Source: Cliona cf. orientalis (lineage: Eukaryota; Porifera; Demospongiae; Clionaida; Clionaidae). From it: a stretch of DNA of 64,000 nt. The notes under the pieces were generated by a model that saw only the letters and a list, made by a program, of their open reading frames with translations, was not told the origin of the DNA and searched no databases. Each line of letters starts with the position of its first letter. The stretch's first letter is position 1. Location of the stretch: positions 4,471,669-4,535,668 of the forward strand of contig OZ005701.1 of NCBI GenBank assembly GCA_963930775.1. The letters are read 5' to 3'. The position numbers and the translations under genes were made by a program. Positions 10,801 to 21,180 of this stretch are shown here, in pieces.

Positions 10801-13800
10801 CTGGCTAAATATCTTGGACATCTTCAAGTTAAATGCATACAGGAGGGTTCTTTTGATAATACTGTACCCTCGCAAAAGGGGGCCCATGGGCAGTGCACCT
10901 TACATTGGGTCAAGATTGGGGGATGGGCCGATATTCAAGGTATCAGTATCGCATTTAGACCTGAAAGAGCGCCCACGTAAGTTGCCCACGCAATCTTCAT
11001 AATTCGAATAATAGCAGTGACTACCATTGATTTCAGCCTTATTCAATCATGATTACCAATCAAGAGTGAGGGTGGCTGGCTATCGGGCCGATACTTCATC
11101 GTATATCGTTGACGGCAGCCGTGTTAAGTGGGCGTGATTACGATCGCTAGCGGTGCACGATCAGTGCTGAAACGTGGCATAAAGCTAGCTAGGCTTAGTT
11201 GGCAGGTTACTTATCGATCTTACATAGACTACATATTTGAAGTTCAGCCCTCATAAACCAGCCATTTGAGCTGCGTTTTCAAGGGCAGCTACACATGGGC
11301 ACATATTCAAGACATTAGACCTTAGCAGGAAATTGACCCCAAAGTGGGGGGTGGGCCGATATTCCATAGTGGGTCCTCTTTCGCGAGGGTACGGTAATTT
11401 TTTTGCATCAATAATTTTGCCGATAACAGTAGCTCGTGATCTACCATATGGCGGGTAATTTATGTGGGGTACTAATTTTCGTGGTTGACTTGGCAGTCAC
11501 GAAAATTTTCCACCCACGAAAATTAATGCCTATAGTAATAGTAATAATTATGGTTATGCGAGTCCATGATGATGGCGTAGCCACAAACATCATGGCAGCG
11601 TGGCCAACACTTCCCAGTGTTAGTAGCAACAGTAGCCACTGTCATCCAGCTGATAGTGTCTTCAACACTAATATTATTCTTCTATCTGATGTTATTTGTC
11701 GAAGTCTAAAGTAGATCGCGAGCGAGATCGAGTACGTGTACCCATTTGCATCATCACTTGTGCAGTGCCATGCCCCTGTATTGGTTGCTGTCACGAAATT
11801 TAAAATCAGGAAAGTTAATTTTGAGGGCCTTTTCGCACTTTCCATGAAAATTACCCGTCATACGGTATTAAAAAAACCCTTAGGGATAGAATGTCACTCA
11901 GTAGTTACTGCACTAAAATACTTCTTGTAATCAGTAATTTACACAAACAAGTGAGCAAATTTAGCACTAATATACAAACTTAAGTAGAAGGAAGTGAGTA
12001 AAGTCAACACTAGTTTAATTGTGTAAACTCTTAATACAGGTGGTTCCAATACAATAGAAATATTTCTGACAACCATAACAAGTATATTTGATGTCATAAT
12101 CATGGAATAATGGCTAATATGCATGAGTTATTCACAGTATTAAAGCTCACAGAAAATCTCATCTCCCTAGCTGTACTGTACGTAAGTCAATCGTTAGGTA
12201 CAGTGCACATGCCAGCTAGCTGCAGCAGCATGAACTTTGAACCTATTAGTATTACTTCGTAGACCACACCCCTCGATGCAGGTCAATAGCAGCTGCTCGA
12301 ACTCGCCACTGCAATGGCAACGTCCTCGCTCTGTTGAATCTACCACCAGGCTATGACGAAGAACAGGTCTTGTCTCTCACTTTGCTCGGGGCTCAGTGAC
12401 CTGCTGAGCAGGCCTCGAAATGCACGGCGCTTTGCACCGTTCCTTCGAGAATGCATCTGCAATTCTGACCAATCGTGGGCCTTCTAAACTTGTAGAAGAG
12501 TGCATCTTTTATGCCTCCAGGTTAGGATACGGACTATATAAGAAAACTGATTGTCTGAAAAATATTTTTCATTGTATATAGTTACGTCCAGAGTCCCAAT
12601 TAGAAAAAAAGAATTCGGCTCTCGCTATGATGAAATTATGATGAAATCTATGATGTAATTGCTGTGCATGTGAAACTGTTTCAAAATGTTTAGCACGCAT
12701 GAAAGGTTGTTGGGACCCAGAATTCGAACCTAGCGTAGAAGATATTGTGGACTATCGATGAGATATGGTGATTTTTTCGGTTCGCTTTCTTTGGCGAGCT
12801 CGCACTCGGGGGGATTTCCCTATTCAGTCGAGCACATGGTGGGTGAAGGTCAACCGGCTCAAGCCGCGCGCCCCAATATTGTACACTTATACGGAGCATG
12901 CGCAGTTTGTCGATGTGTCCTAGTTCGAATTTATGGCGGCGTATTCATGAGGGACTCTGGACGTAGTCTCTAAGTTTTTCATTACATCCCCAGTATAAAT
13001 TTACTTTTTTGCGGTTATCATGTAATTATGTTGTAATTATGATGTAACCTATGTCGTCATAGCGCTAAAATTCAGAGCCTTTGCAGAACACTTCTGAGAC
13101 CTGAAAATCCACAGAATCATATACCGTAGAATCCCGCAATTACGCCCCCCCTTTGTGCATGCTAGGATTGGGCAAAAGTGGGGAGGGGGCTTATACGCGG
13201 GATCCTAACATTTCCATGTGACGACCATTACCGACCGCCGAATGCCACGTGGGCGCGCGATCTCTGTACTTTCTCTGGCTGTTTGGTGGGCAAAACTCGA
13301 GAAAAACGACAAAGTAAGGCATATGATGACACAAATAGCTAGTTTGCTAGCTGTAGCTACTGTTTTTATTGACTTATGGACTCCATTTTACAGTCAGGGA
13401 GGGGGGGCTTATACGCGAGACAAAACTACCTATGCAGGAACTTGAGCTAAAAATGCAGGGGGGGCTTATGCGCGAGGGGGGGCGTAATCGCGGGATTCTA
13501 CGGTATTAACTTACATACATATCCAGCGAATACATTAAAAGCTGAGTGCTACTTTCTCCGACAAGTAACGCTAGCCGAACTTCACACGTTCTCTTGGCTG
13601 ACGTAATCCTGTGGATAAATAAAGCTAGGCTTGCGCTATTTATAGCACGCGTCATGCCACCACCGATCTGAAGTTCGGAAGCTCTACTGTGCTGTCGAGT
13701 TTATCTCCTTTGATTGAAGGATCGAAATTCAAAGTCGAGAGTTGGTCTTAGACTCCATCTCTGCGATTGAGGCCCTAGCATCGATGTGTATATTGACGAC

Positions 13801-14824
13801 CTTTTACCACATGCACCATTAGAACCATGTAGCTACTGGGGATGTGGTCAAGTTTTTCATATAATAATAATATTGACACTGTCAAAATGGGCTAAGAATG
13901 TACACCAAGAGATCTTAAATTCTGGGAAAGTACAACCTACCAGTATAAGTCCCCTCTCACTATATATCAGGGAAAACATCTCACCTTTAAGAGGTCATGA
14001 CCTTCCCCAATCTTCTTTGTCATCACAATTCCATAGAGGTCAGCTTCTTTGAGTGGTACTAAAACAGAACCCACTAGATGATCATGGGAAAACTTATCAC
14101 TATAGTACACCTGGCAGACAAGAACCTGCTGGTACACTTCCTCTGCAAGAATCCCACCAAATTCAAATATCTGCTTATACTGCGGATCACTATTGTTAGA
14201 AATGGTCACACTTTGATGAATTATATCACGTGTTGGTAATAAGAAAATGACAACAAATGAATCTTGAGGACCCTGGATACTTGGAAGATTGAATGCTTGA
14301 TGCAAATGAACTGACAGTGTACGGCGCTGGATATCGTAGTACATCGAAAATTGTATTGAGGGGCCATCAATATGGAGTAGAATATCGGGTGTTGCAGTGA
14401 CTGCTCCATGTGATGGGACCTCATGAGGAGGAGTAAATGGTGGTTCTGGAGTGTCGTACTCTGATCGGGAATCAGTGTACTCTGTGGCCCCGTGGTCTTC
14501 AGGAAGCTGTGAAGGTGTATGTGAACGCCCTTTCTTAGTGACATACAGTGGTTCGGGATACAATTCTGACCCATGAGGCTGTTCTCTTACCACCAGCGAA
14601 TCCTGTACTTGTGGGTAAGTAGCACAGCCTGTGGTCTCCGGCTGAGGAAAATCGAAAATCTTCTGGAGAGGAACATTGTGGAAGGACGTATCTGCCTCAC
14701 TAACTTTCTCTTTTGCTTTCTCTGGAGTATAGTATTCCACAGTAGGATACTTTTCGGCAGTTTTATTCGATAGAAATCCACAACAACAGTCACTGCACCA
14801 GCCGCAACAGTTGCTAGACGCCAT
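4830..14824 (-). CDS. Synaptotagmin-like double-C2 protein, 3 exons
   Basis: Exons on the minus strand are 14824-13985, 9808-9691 and 5182-4830 (stop TAA). They join in phase (0, then 1) at GT-AG sites to give 436 aa. Residues 1-20 hold a cysteine cluster (C6, C7, C10, C13-C15) and no hydrophobic transmembrane helix. About residues 25-145 are a Pro/Ser-rich linker. C2A spans about 155-278 and C2B about 283-420. C2B is well formed: GDLLLSV opens it, the exon 2/3 junction rebuilds SADPYVKV, and loop 3 reads DHDRFRKND. C2A lacks most calcium-ligand aspartates and C2B loop 1 keeps only the DPY aspartate, so calcium binding is probably weak or absent. A Cys cluster in place of a TM segment recalls synaptotagmin-17 (B/K protein), which suggests palmitoyl membrane anchoring and a role in vesicle traffic. 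The exact subfamily is uncertain. Both introns (4.2 and 4.5 kb) are full of transposons. Confidence 0.88.
6868..8755. mobile_element. 1.9-kb DNA element with GGTCAC subterminal arrays
   Basis: The terminal inverted repeats are more than 50 bp long with only one or two differences. They start CAAGGGGTGGTCTCTCC and continue through ACCCACTGTGGTTAGATCTG. The flanks are identical 5-bp duplications, ATACC at 6863-6867 and 8756-8760. Inside each end lie several GGTCAC hexamers (about 6905-7000 and 8630-8715), arranged like transposase-binding subterminal repeats. The core (about 7790-8100) is CpG-rich with no transposase frame, so the copy is non-autonomous. Confidence 0.75.
7211..7610. repeat. Near-perfect 129-bp inverted repeat (hairpin)
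   Basis: The arms at 7211-7339 and 7482-7610 are reverse complements with about one mismatch (CTACACTTG against CTACGCTTG) and are separated by about 142 bp. The element lies inside the 6868-8755 transposon. If transcribed, for example in the pre-mRNA of the host gene, it would form a long double-stranded stem. Confidence 0.85.
10033..10328. repeat. Foldback minisatellite, 9-bp GGCACCAAT-like units
   Basis: Degenerate 9-bp units (GGCACCAAT, GACACCAGA and variants) run through the interval. The left third is inverted relative to the rest, so the whole forms a giant palindrome bounded by TATAGCTACTA and its complement. Translation gives only T/R/G/D or L/V/P/S period-3 strings in every open frame, so the ORFs are artefacts of the repeat. 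Confidence 0.8.
10385..10552 (-). repeat. Truncated ACCCC-headed repeat
   Basis: Read on the minus strand it begins ACCCCGCACGCATGCGC and continues into a TCGGTTTTGTCTG block and CTGAGCAACTTGTAAGCA. That is the same head and inner order as the full-length copies at 16815, 40298 and 58631. The 3' part (GTATGTGCTCTA...) is missing. Confidence 0.65.
10860..11396. mobile_element. MITE with TACCGTACCCTCGCGAAAG ends
   Basis: The left end TACTGTACCCTCGCAAAAG and the inverted right end TACCGTACCCTCGCGAAAG bound 537 bp that also contain paired GGGCCGATATTC motifs near each end. A second member of nearly the same length is in mannosidase intron 1 (43560-44106). It is non-coding. Confidence 0.75.
11442..11867. 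mobile_element. MITE with TACCRTATGRCGGGTAATTT ends
   Basis: The left TACCATATGGCGGGTAATTT and the inverted right TACCGTATGACGGGTAATTT are near-perfect partners. The body contains further CACGAAAATT repeats. It is 426 bp and non-coding. Confidence 0.7.
13121..13506. mobile_element. MITE with TACCGTAGAATCCCGC ends
   Basis: TACCGTAGAATCCCGCAATT at the left mirrors the right end, whose complement is TACCGTAGAATCCCGCGATT. G-rich GGGGGGCTTATACGCG blocks lie inside both ends. It is 386 bp with no coding content. Confidence 0.75.
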
Positions 14825-14906
14825 GGCTTAATACATCCAGGATCCAGGATGATGTTGGCGAACTTTGACCTATACATTGTAAATCCACCACAAACAAATA
14901 AGCGAA

Positions 14907-14918
14907 TGCGCATGCGCA
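14907..14918. promoter_or_regulatory. NRF-1-like palindrome upstream of synaptotagmin-like ATG
   Basis: TGCGCATGCGCA is an exact palindrome matching the NRF-1/alpha-PAL consensus. It is centred about 88 bp upstream of the minus-strand start codon (14824). Promoter function is inferred from position only. Confidence 0.4.
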
Positions 14919-15113
14919 AAACACATTAGCGTTGGGGACTTGTTAGAAGCCAGACTATTGAATCATAGTTGCCAGCTGTCCCTGGTTTTTCAGGATTGTC
15001 CTGAATGTTAGCACCTTGTCCCGCATGTACTTTTATAAATCCTGAAAATTATGGCTGCACTGCATGATTTTTGCCATCTGCTGTATATAGCATATTATTA
15101 TACAATTAATTAA

Positions 15114-15235
15114 GAGATCTAACTAGTTGAAACAGGCAATTGAGAAGTGAAGGAAGAGAAAAAATCTCAGGACTAAGCCGGGATTTGAACCCAGGACCTA
15201 AGTTCACAGCCGTGGCCGAGGCCCTCCGAGGAGTC
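15114..15235 (-). repeat. tRNA-derived SINE fragment (minus)
   Basis: Read on the minus strand it has a B-box-like GGTTCAAATCC inside GGTCCTGGGTTCAAATCCCG, then GGCTTAGTCCTGAG and a T/C-rich tail ending in CAATTGCCTGTTTCAAC. The plus-strand copy at 15424 is the same sequence in reverse orientation. Confidence 0.6.
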
Positions 15236-15423
15236 GTTTCCAGTCATGGCCTGACTGATGGTGGGGTTGATAATTAAAGGCTAATTACCATAATAAGCCA
15301 TAAGCCATAAGCCTTGCAGCTAGTCGCAGTTGAGTCACACCATCACTGAGATTGAGAAGTGAAGAGGCCAGGTTTGAACTCATTCCTAGGGTGTATACCA
15401 CCTATCCTATACACTCCACTGCC

Positions 15424-15600
15424 ATCAGGGCTTAGTAGCTCAGTTGTGTCTGACTAGAATTCAGAAGGTCCTGGATTCAAATCCCGGCTTAGTCCTGAGA
15501 TTTTTTTCTCTTCCTTCACTTCTCAATTGCCTGTTTCAACACCTGCCTTACCAGGCTTATTTATGGTAATTAGCCTTTAATTATCGGATCTAACTAGTAT
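15424..15600 (+). repeat. tRNA-derived SINE (plus)
   Basis: The A-box-like TAGTAGCTCAGTTG is followed by TCTGACTAGAATTCAGA (an anticodon-arm-like hairpin) and the B-box-like GGATTCAAATCC, giving a tRNA-like head. The tail is TTTTTTTCTCTTCC-rich. The acceptor ends do not pair, so this is a SINE and not a functional tRNA. Confidence 0.6.
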
Positions 15601-16439
15601 TGCCATCTTCAATATATATTACTGTAGTGTCCCGGGCAAGCGGTGAAGTTCTATATAATATAGCTACACAAATGTATGGGATTTTGCTCCCGGGTAAGTG
15701 TATGCGGACCAAAATGGATATTATACTATTCAAGTTCAGACAGACATTTATAGTCTGTGTTCTAACCTGGAGGGCGCGGCATAAAAAATGCACTCTGCCT
15801 AGTTTAGAAGGCCCACGATTGGTCAGAACAATAATCAGTGGCGGATCCAGGGGTAGTTCATTTGGCTTGTTCAACAACAAATCCACCTTCGATGAAATTG
15901 AGTGTACCAGTGATTCTTGATGTGAGACTACATCATTTCGAGAACATTGGCCTTATTTATTGCACATTAAGGTGCAGTATTGGCTTTTAGCAAGTACTAT
16001 TGATATTGCTATTTGTGCTATTTCAAAACCATGCTATTAGCATAAAATTAATAGCAAATAAAGGTTTACTGATGCTATTAATTTTTATGCTAATGGTTAA
16101 GGTCTTACAGCCTAAGGTTTAGGGTTAGGTTTTGGTGCTATTATGCTATTATTCATGCTATTGACACCATTTGAATTTTCGCCAATCTAGTGTGCTATTT
16201 TGCTATTAGGTGTTACATGGTTATTGAAAGTAGCAAATTAAATAGCACGGCTTCTAAGGAGGTATGTTTTTGTACCAAGAATGGCACATTTTGGAAACCA
16301 CATTCTATACCAATCATGGTAGATATTGACACATCAATTTTGGTTGAGTAACGTTCCAGAAATGCATGGCTCACTTGGCACTCCTTTCTCTATATATAGG
16401 GTGGTTAGACTGAAACCCCCCGTGAATTATTTTTATTTT

Positions 16440-19400
16440 ATTTTTTTTTTCAAGGAGACCACACAACAAGCAGAAAAAGAACTGTCCTGAAACCACGACA
16501 TAGTTGATCTAGATGCTTAGTAGAGCCATACAATGCAAGCAGGCTGCCTATACTCCGATTTTGGCCAAATTGGGTAAAGGTCGTCAAGTCTATGTGAGTG
16601 CGTAGCCCACCTCTCACATAGCGTGTGGGCGGAAACATTGAAAATCCATGGCTTAATTCCTATACAAACATATACGGGGAAACTTCAAAGGGCCATAACT
16701 TTAATTGTAAGGTGTGAATCAAACATCATCTGTCAGGTCAAACCTATGCCCATGTAAAAATTATCCCCCCAAGTGCTCCCAACCCCCCCCCCCCCCCCCA
16801 TGAAATAGATTATTACCCCGCGCGCATGCGCAAGGGGTAAAGTAATCGATCGTGTCGTCGTCGTTGTTGTTGTCGTTGTTGTTAGCAGAAAAATCGCCAT
16901 ATCTGGAGGTCTAGGCACCTGAGCGACTAGAAAGCACAATGAATCGGTCGAATTTGGCGAAAAACGGGCTTCAGTGTGCTTCGAATCGAGGGATATGGTC
17001 CACCAGCGTCACAAATGGTGCCTTGTTCTGTTAGCCTTCGTAACCACGCCTATCGACAGTGCCCACTCAATGCATTATGCATGCAGGCCTTGTGCTTTCT
17101 GCTCATGTGCATAATTATGTACTAGTAAAGGTCGTCAATAATGCTAGTGGCACACGTTTGGCTGGTAAGCTATCCACTGACTGGAATGCAAAGCCCCATC
17201 GATTTAGAATGTAAGCTACCTGTATGTAACTAGTCTACATCTGGTGCAGAGAGAGAGTCAGTGATGTTTTGACTGATATCACCAAGAGCCCTATAGCTAC
17301 GGTATTAAAACCGAGGGCTCTCGGGGTCTATAAGCCTTTGATATGTGCGCGCGGGGTATGTGCTCTATAGAGCTCTAGTTTAATTATTTATTTATTTAAT
17401 TAAACTAATTAAATTTGAAGAAATTTCAAGAAGCGGAGACACTAAGCAGAAAAAAACTGTCCAGAAACCACCACATAGTCCCATACAATGCAAGCAGGCA
17501 GCTTAAATGGCAATTTTGACGAAAGTGGGTAATGGTCGTCACATTCATGTGCGCGCGTGGGCGGAAAACATTGCAAACGCATGGCTTCCTATACAAACAT
17601 ATGGGAAAACTTCAAAGGGCCATAACTTTAAATGTAAGGCGTGAATCAAAATTCTTTCAGGTCAAATCTCTAGTTTTGACCCATTCTGCGTGTCCATGTA
17701 AAAATTATCCCCCCAAGTGTTCCCAAACCCCCCCTGAATTAGATTATTTCTTTTGTTTTTTCTATCAAGCTAGCGTGCACACTAAGCAGAAAAAAACTGT
17801 CCAGAAAACCACGTAATACACCTAGGATGCACAGTAGAGTCATACAAAGCAAATAAACAACCTAGGATGCACAGTAGAGCCATACAAAGCAAGCAAACAA
17901 CCTATACTCCAATTTTGAAAATGTTTCTAAATAACGCACACCACGGGTATTCTCCGTTTTTCACGTAGCGCATGGGCGGAAAACATTGCAACCGCATGGC
18001 TTCCCTATACAAACATATGGGAAAACTTGAAAGGGCCGTAACTTTAATTCTAAGGCATAAATCAAAATTCCCCAGGGTCAAATCTCTAGTTTCGACCCAT
18101 TCTGCATGCCCATGTAAAAGTTATCTCCCCAAGTGCTCCAAACCCTCCATGAATTATTATTTTTTTTTTTTTTTCAAGGCGACCAGAACACTAAGCAGAA
18201 AAAAAATTGTCCAAAACCACTATATAGTTGAGCTGGATGCTTTTTCATGATTATAATATAGACGAAAATACCATACTGGAACTAACCCTGCCATACAGAC
18301 CCTGAAGACTAACCCTGCTAATCATTTATACCCAGAACCTAGCCCTACCCTAGACTTACCCTTGCTAACCATTTATACCCAGAACTATACCTATATACCC
18401 AGAGGCTGCCTAACCAGCCTAAACATAAATGAAATTGAAAATAATACTGGCAATATCACAAAATTGCAGCTGTGACCTTTGTAACCACTGTAACCTCTGT
18501 AACCAGTTACTTCTTGAATTATTAAAAGTAGGTGTACCCTATATCAAGCACCATATGGGCGACCAGAACACTAAACGGAAAAAAAAATTGTCCAAAAACC
18601 ACCATATAATCGAGCTGGATGCATAGTGGAACCATACAATGCAAGCAGGCAGCCTAAATTTCAAAAAGTTGGTAAAGGTCGTCACGTTTATGTGCGCGCG
18701 TGGCCCCGCCCCTCACGTAGCGCGTGGGCGGAAACATTGCAAACGCATGGCTTCCCTGTACAAACAAAGGGCCGTAACTTCATTTCTAAGGCGTGAATCA
18801 AAATTCTTTCAGGTAAAAATCTCTAGTTTCGACGCATTCTGCGTGCCCATGTAAAAATTATGTCCCCAGATACTCCCAAATCCCCCATGAATTACGTTAT
18901 TTAAGTTTTTTTTTTCTTTTCAAGAAGCGGATACACTAAGCAGAAAAAACAGTCCTGACCACCAGCTGGATGCAGAATAGACCCATGCAATGCAGACAGC
19001 CTAAACTTCAATTTTGACAAAAGTAGGTAAAGGTCGTCACGTTACTGAGCGCGCGTGGCCACGCCCCTCACGTAGCGCGTGGGCGGAAAATATTGCAAAT
19101 GTATGGCTTCCTATACAAACATATGGGGATACTTCAAAGGGCCGTAACTTTAATTCTAAGGTGTGAATCAAAATTCTTTCAGGTCAAATCTCTAGTTTCG
19201 ACCCATTCTGCGTGCCCATGTAAAAATTATCCCCCCAAGTGTTCCCAAACCCCCCCTGAATTAGATTATTTATTTAATGGTTTGTTTTTTTTCTACTTAG
19301 TGTATGTATAACTACTTAGTGTTTAATAATTTCAAGAAGCGGACACACTAAGCAGAAAAAACAGTCCAGACCCCACTACATCGTTGAACTGGATGCATAA

Positions 19401-20290
19401 TAGACTCATGCAATACAAGCAGGTAGCCTAAACTTGAATTTTAACAAAAGTGGGTAAAGATCGTCACGTTACTGTGCACGCGTAGCCACGCCTCTCACGT
19501 AGCGCGTGGGCGGAAAACATTGCAAATGCATGGCTTCCTATACAAACATATGGGGATACTTCAGAGGGCCGTAACTTTAATTCTAAGGCGTGAATCAAAA
19601 GTCTTTCAGGTCAAATCTCTAGTTTCAACACATTCTGCGTGCCCATGTAAAAATTATCCCCCCAAGTGTTCCCAACCCCCCCCCCCCCCCATGAATTAGA
19701 TTATTTACTTAATAGTTTGTTTTTTTCTACTTAGTGTATAACTACTACTTAGTATTAGTGTTTTAGTGTTTAACTACTTAGTGTGTAACTTAATTAAATT
19801 TCTATTTAGTGTGTAACAAGTGGATCACACATACACTAAGCAGGGTCCGGAAATCACCACCTAGTCGATAGTAGAGCCATACATTGCAAGTAGGCCATGC
19901 ACCAAAAGGTTGTCACGTTTATGTGCGCGCGTGGCCAGAAACATTGCAAATGCATGGCTTCCCTATACAAACATATGGGAGAACTTCAAAGGGCCGTAAC
20001 TTTAATTCTAAGGTGTGAATAAAAAAAACTGTCATCATTCTAAAAATTATTTCCCCAAGTGCTCCCAATTAAAATGCAAGCAGGCAGTGTATACTGCAAT
20101 TTTGATGAAATTGGGTAAAGGTCGTCACGTTTATGTGCGCGCGTGGGCGGAAAACATTGCAAACGCATGCGCATGACTTCCCTATACAAACATATTATGG
20201 GGAAACACCTTTAATTCTAAGGTGTGAATCAAAATTCCGCTTCCAAGAAATTTCCCATTCTGCGTACTAATATGAATAGTTGCTTCCCAG
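16440..20290 (+). repeat. Tandem array of ~400-bp units
   Basis: About eight head-to-tail units share a fixed order: ACTAAGCAGAAAAAA, then GGTAAAGGTCGTCACGTT, a GC-rich CACGTAGCGCGTGGGCGG hairpin segment, ATGGCTTCCTATACAAACAT, GGGCCGTAACTTTAATTCTA, and GTAAAAATTATCCCCCC. The ACTAAGCAG landmark recurs near 16462, 17437, 17781, 18189, 18567, 18933, 19346 and 19832. The wide first interval is explained by an inserted element at 16815-17382. Short ORFs recur in the same frame in several units, but frameshifts and stops differ, so I treat the array as non-coding. Confidence 0.8.
16815..17382 (+). mobile_element. Full-length ACCCC-headed element in tandem array
   Basis: It starts ACCCCGCGCGCATGCGC, where GCGCATGCGC is a palindrome, continues through GTAATCGATCGTGTCG and CACCTGAGCGACTAG, and ends GGGGTATGTGCTCTATAG plus AGCTCTAGTTTA. 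It interrupts a unit of the array and is flanked by ATTATT at 16809-16814 and 17383-17388. The same head and tail bound copies at 40298-40897 (-) and 58631-59278 (+). There is no coding frame. Confidence 0.75.
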
Positions 20291-20489
20291 AGTGTTTTTT
20301 AAGCGCATGCGCTTATATCTCCACAGGAAAAAAACCTGCGCTTAATAACGAAGTGCGCCTGACAGCGAGATGCGCCCAACACGCACGATCGTTCACGTTG
20401 CTGCATCCCGCCCATCGTGACTTGAACCCTGGGCAAACTATAATATAGCAAGCGTGTGTGCAGATATCGAGATCAATGGTCAAAACGCC

Positions 20490-20675
20490 TTGGTTTAATT
20501 GCGTTCTAGTCAAGTCAGGCCAAATTACGAATCCAATAATTGCGATGGACGATCCCGCACCGTACTGTAGTATACGTGCACGTTTTATGTTTGCGAATCT
20601 ATTAATTGCGAAACGTAGAAAAACTCGCAATTCGTAATTATAAATAGATAATCATACTCGCCGACCTCGGTATAT
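20490..20675. mobile_element. Diverged copy of the 1123-1337 MITE
   Basis: It shares GCGTTCTAGTCAAGTCAGGC, GAATCCAATAATTGCGATGG and TAGTATACGTGCACG in the same order as the copy at 1123-1337. The terminal TACCGTA ends are eroded. Confidence 0.65.
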
Positions 20676-21180
20676 GACCAAGGTGCTAATTTCCTAGTGC
20701 ATGCGTACTAGCACTTACTCGAGCCTTACCGTACCGGCACCGGTACTAAAAACTTATCGCTTCGTACGATCGTACCGCCAACCCCAGACCGCTGCTGGAT
20801 GCCGTTTTTTGCACACCTCACCACTCCCGAAACCCGCCGATTCAATGCTAGACTAGTTTATAGACTTACTTAGTATAGCAGCCCCCACTGGGATCTATAT
20901 AGTTGCCGGTACTCCAAGCACTAAATCTTGTAGACACAGCGTATGGAAATAGTGATCAATAAACTTACAGGATCTTTCGTACCGTCGCGGCAAAGCGCGA
21001 TCGAAAGTGGGCGGGAGGCAACGGAAATTTTCGCGCGCTTCACGAAGTAGGAGGGTGGCGCAAAGCGCCGTGTGTTTTGACAGGCCTCCGAGCATAATGC
21101 CATGGGGTGTTACAACTTACAATATCACAAATTTTTATCTAAGTTCTCGTAGGATCTCTGTACATAACAAGATCCTTATT

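Larger units (their letters stand above)
9809..13984 (-). other. Intron 1 of synaptotagmin-like gene
   Basis: The intron starts at donor AAG|GTGAGA (13984) and ends at acceptor TTTCTTGCAG (9809). It holds the foldback minisatellite (10033-10328), a truncated ACCCC-headed repeat (10385-10552) and TACCGTA-type MITEs at 10860-11396, 11442-11867 and 13121-13506. A foldback at about 12579-12970 has GTCCAGAGTCCC ends. No further exon is needed or seen. Confidence 0.7.

Noticed and set aside
17532..19311. Recurrent short open frames in the ~400-bp array (LYKHMGKLQRAVTL-like)
   Set aside because: They coincide exactly with repeat units, differ in frameshifts and stops between units and have no start, splice or domain context. 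I treat them as repeat identity, not genes.
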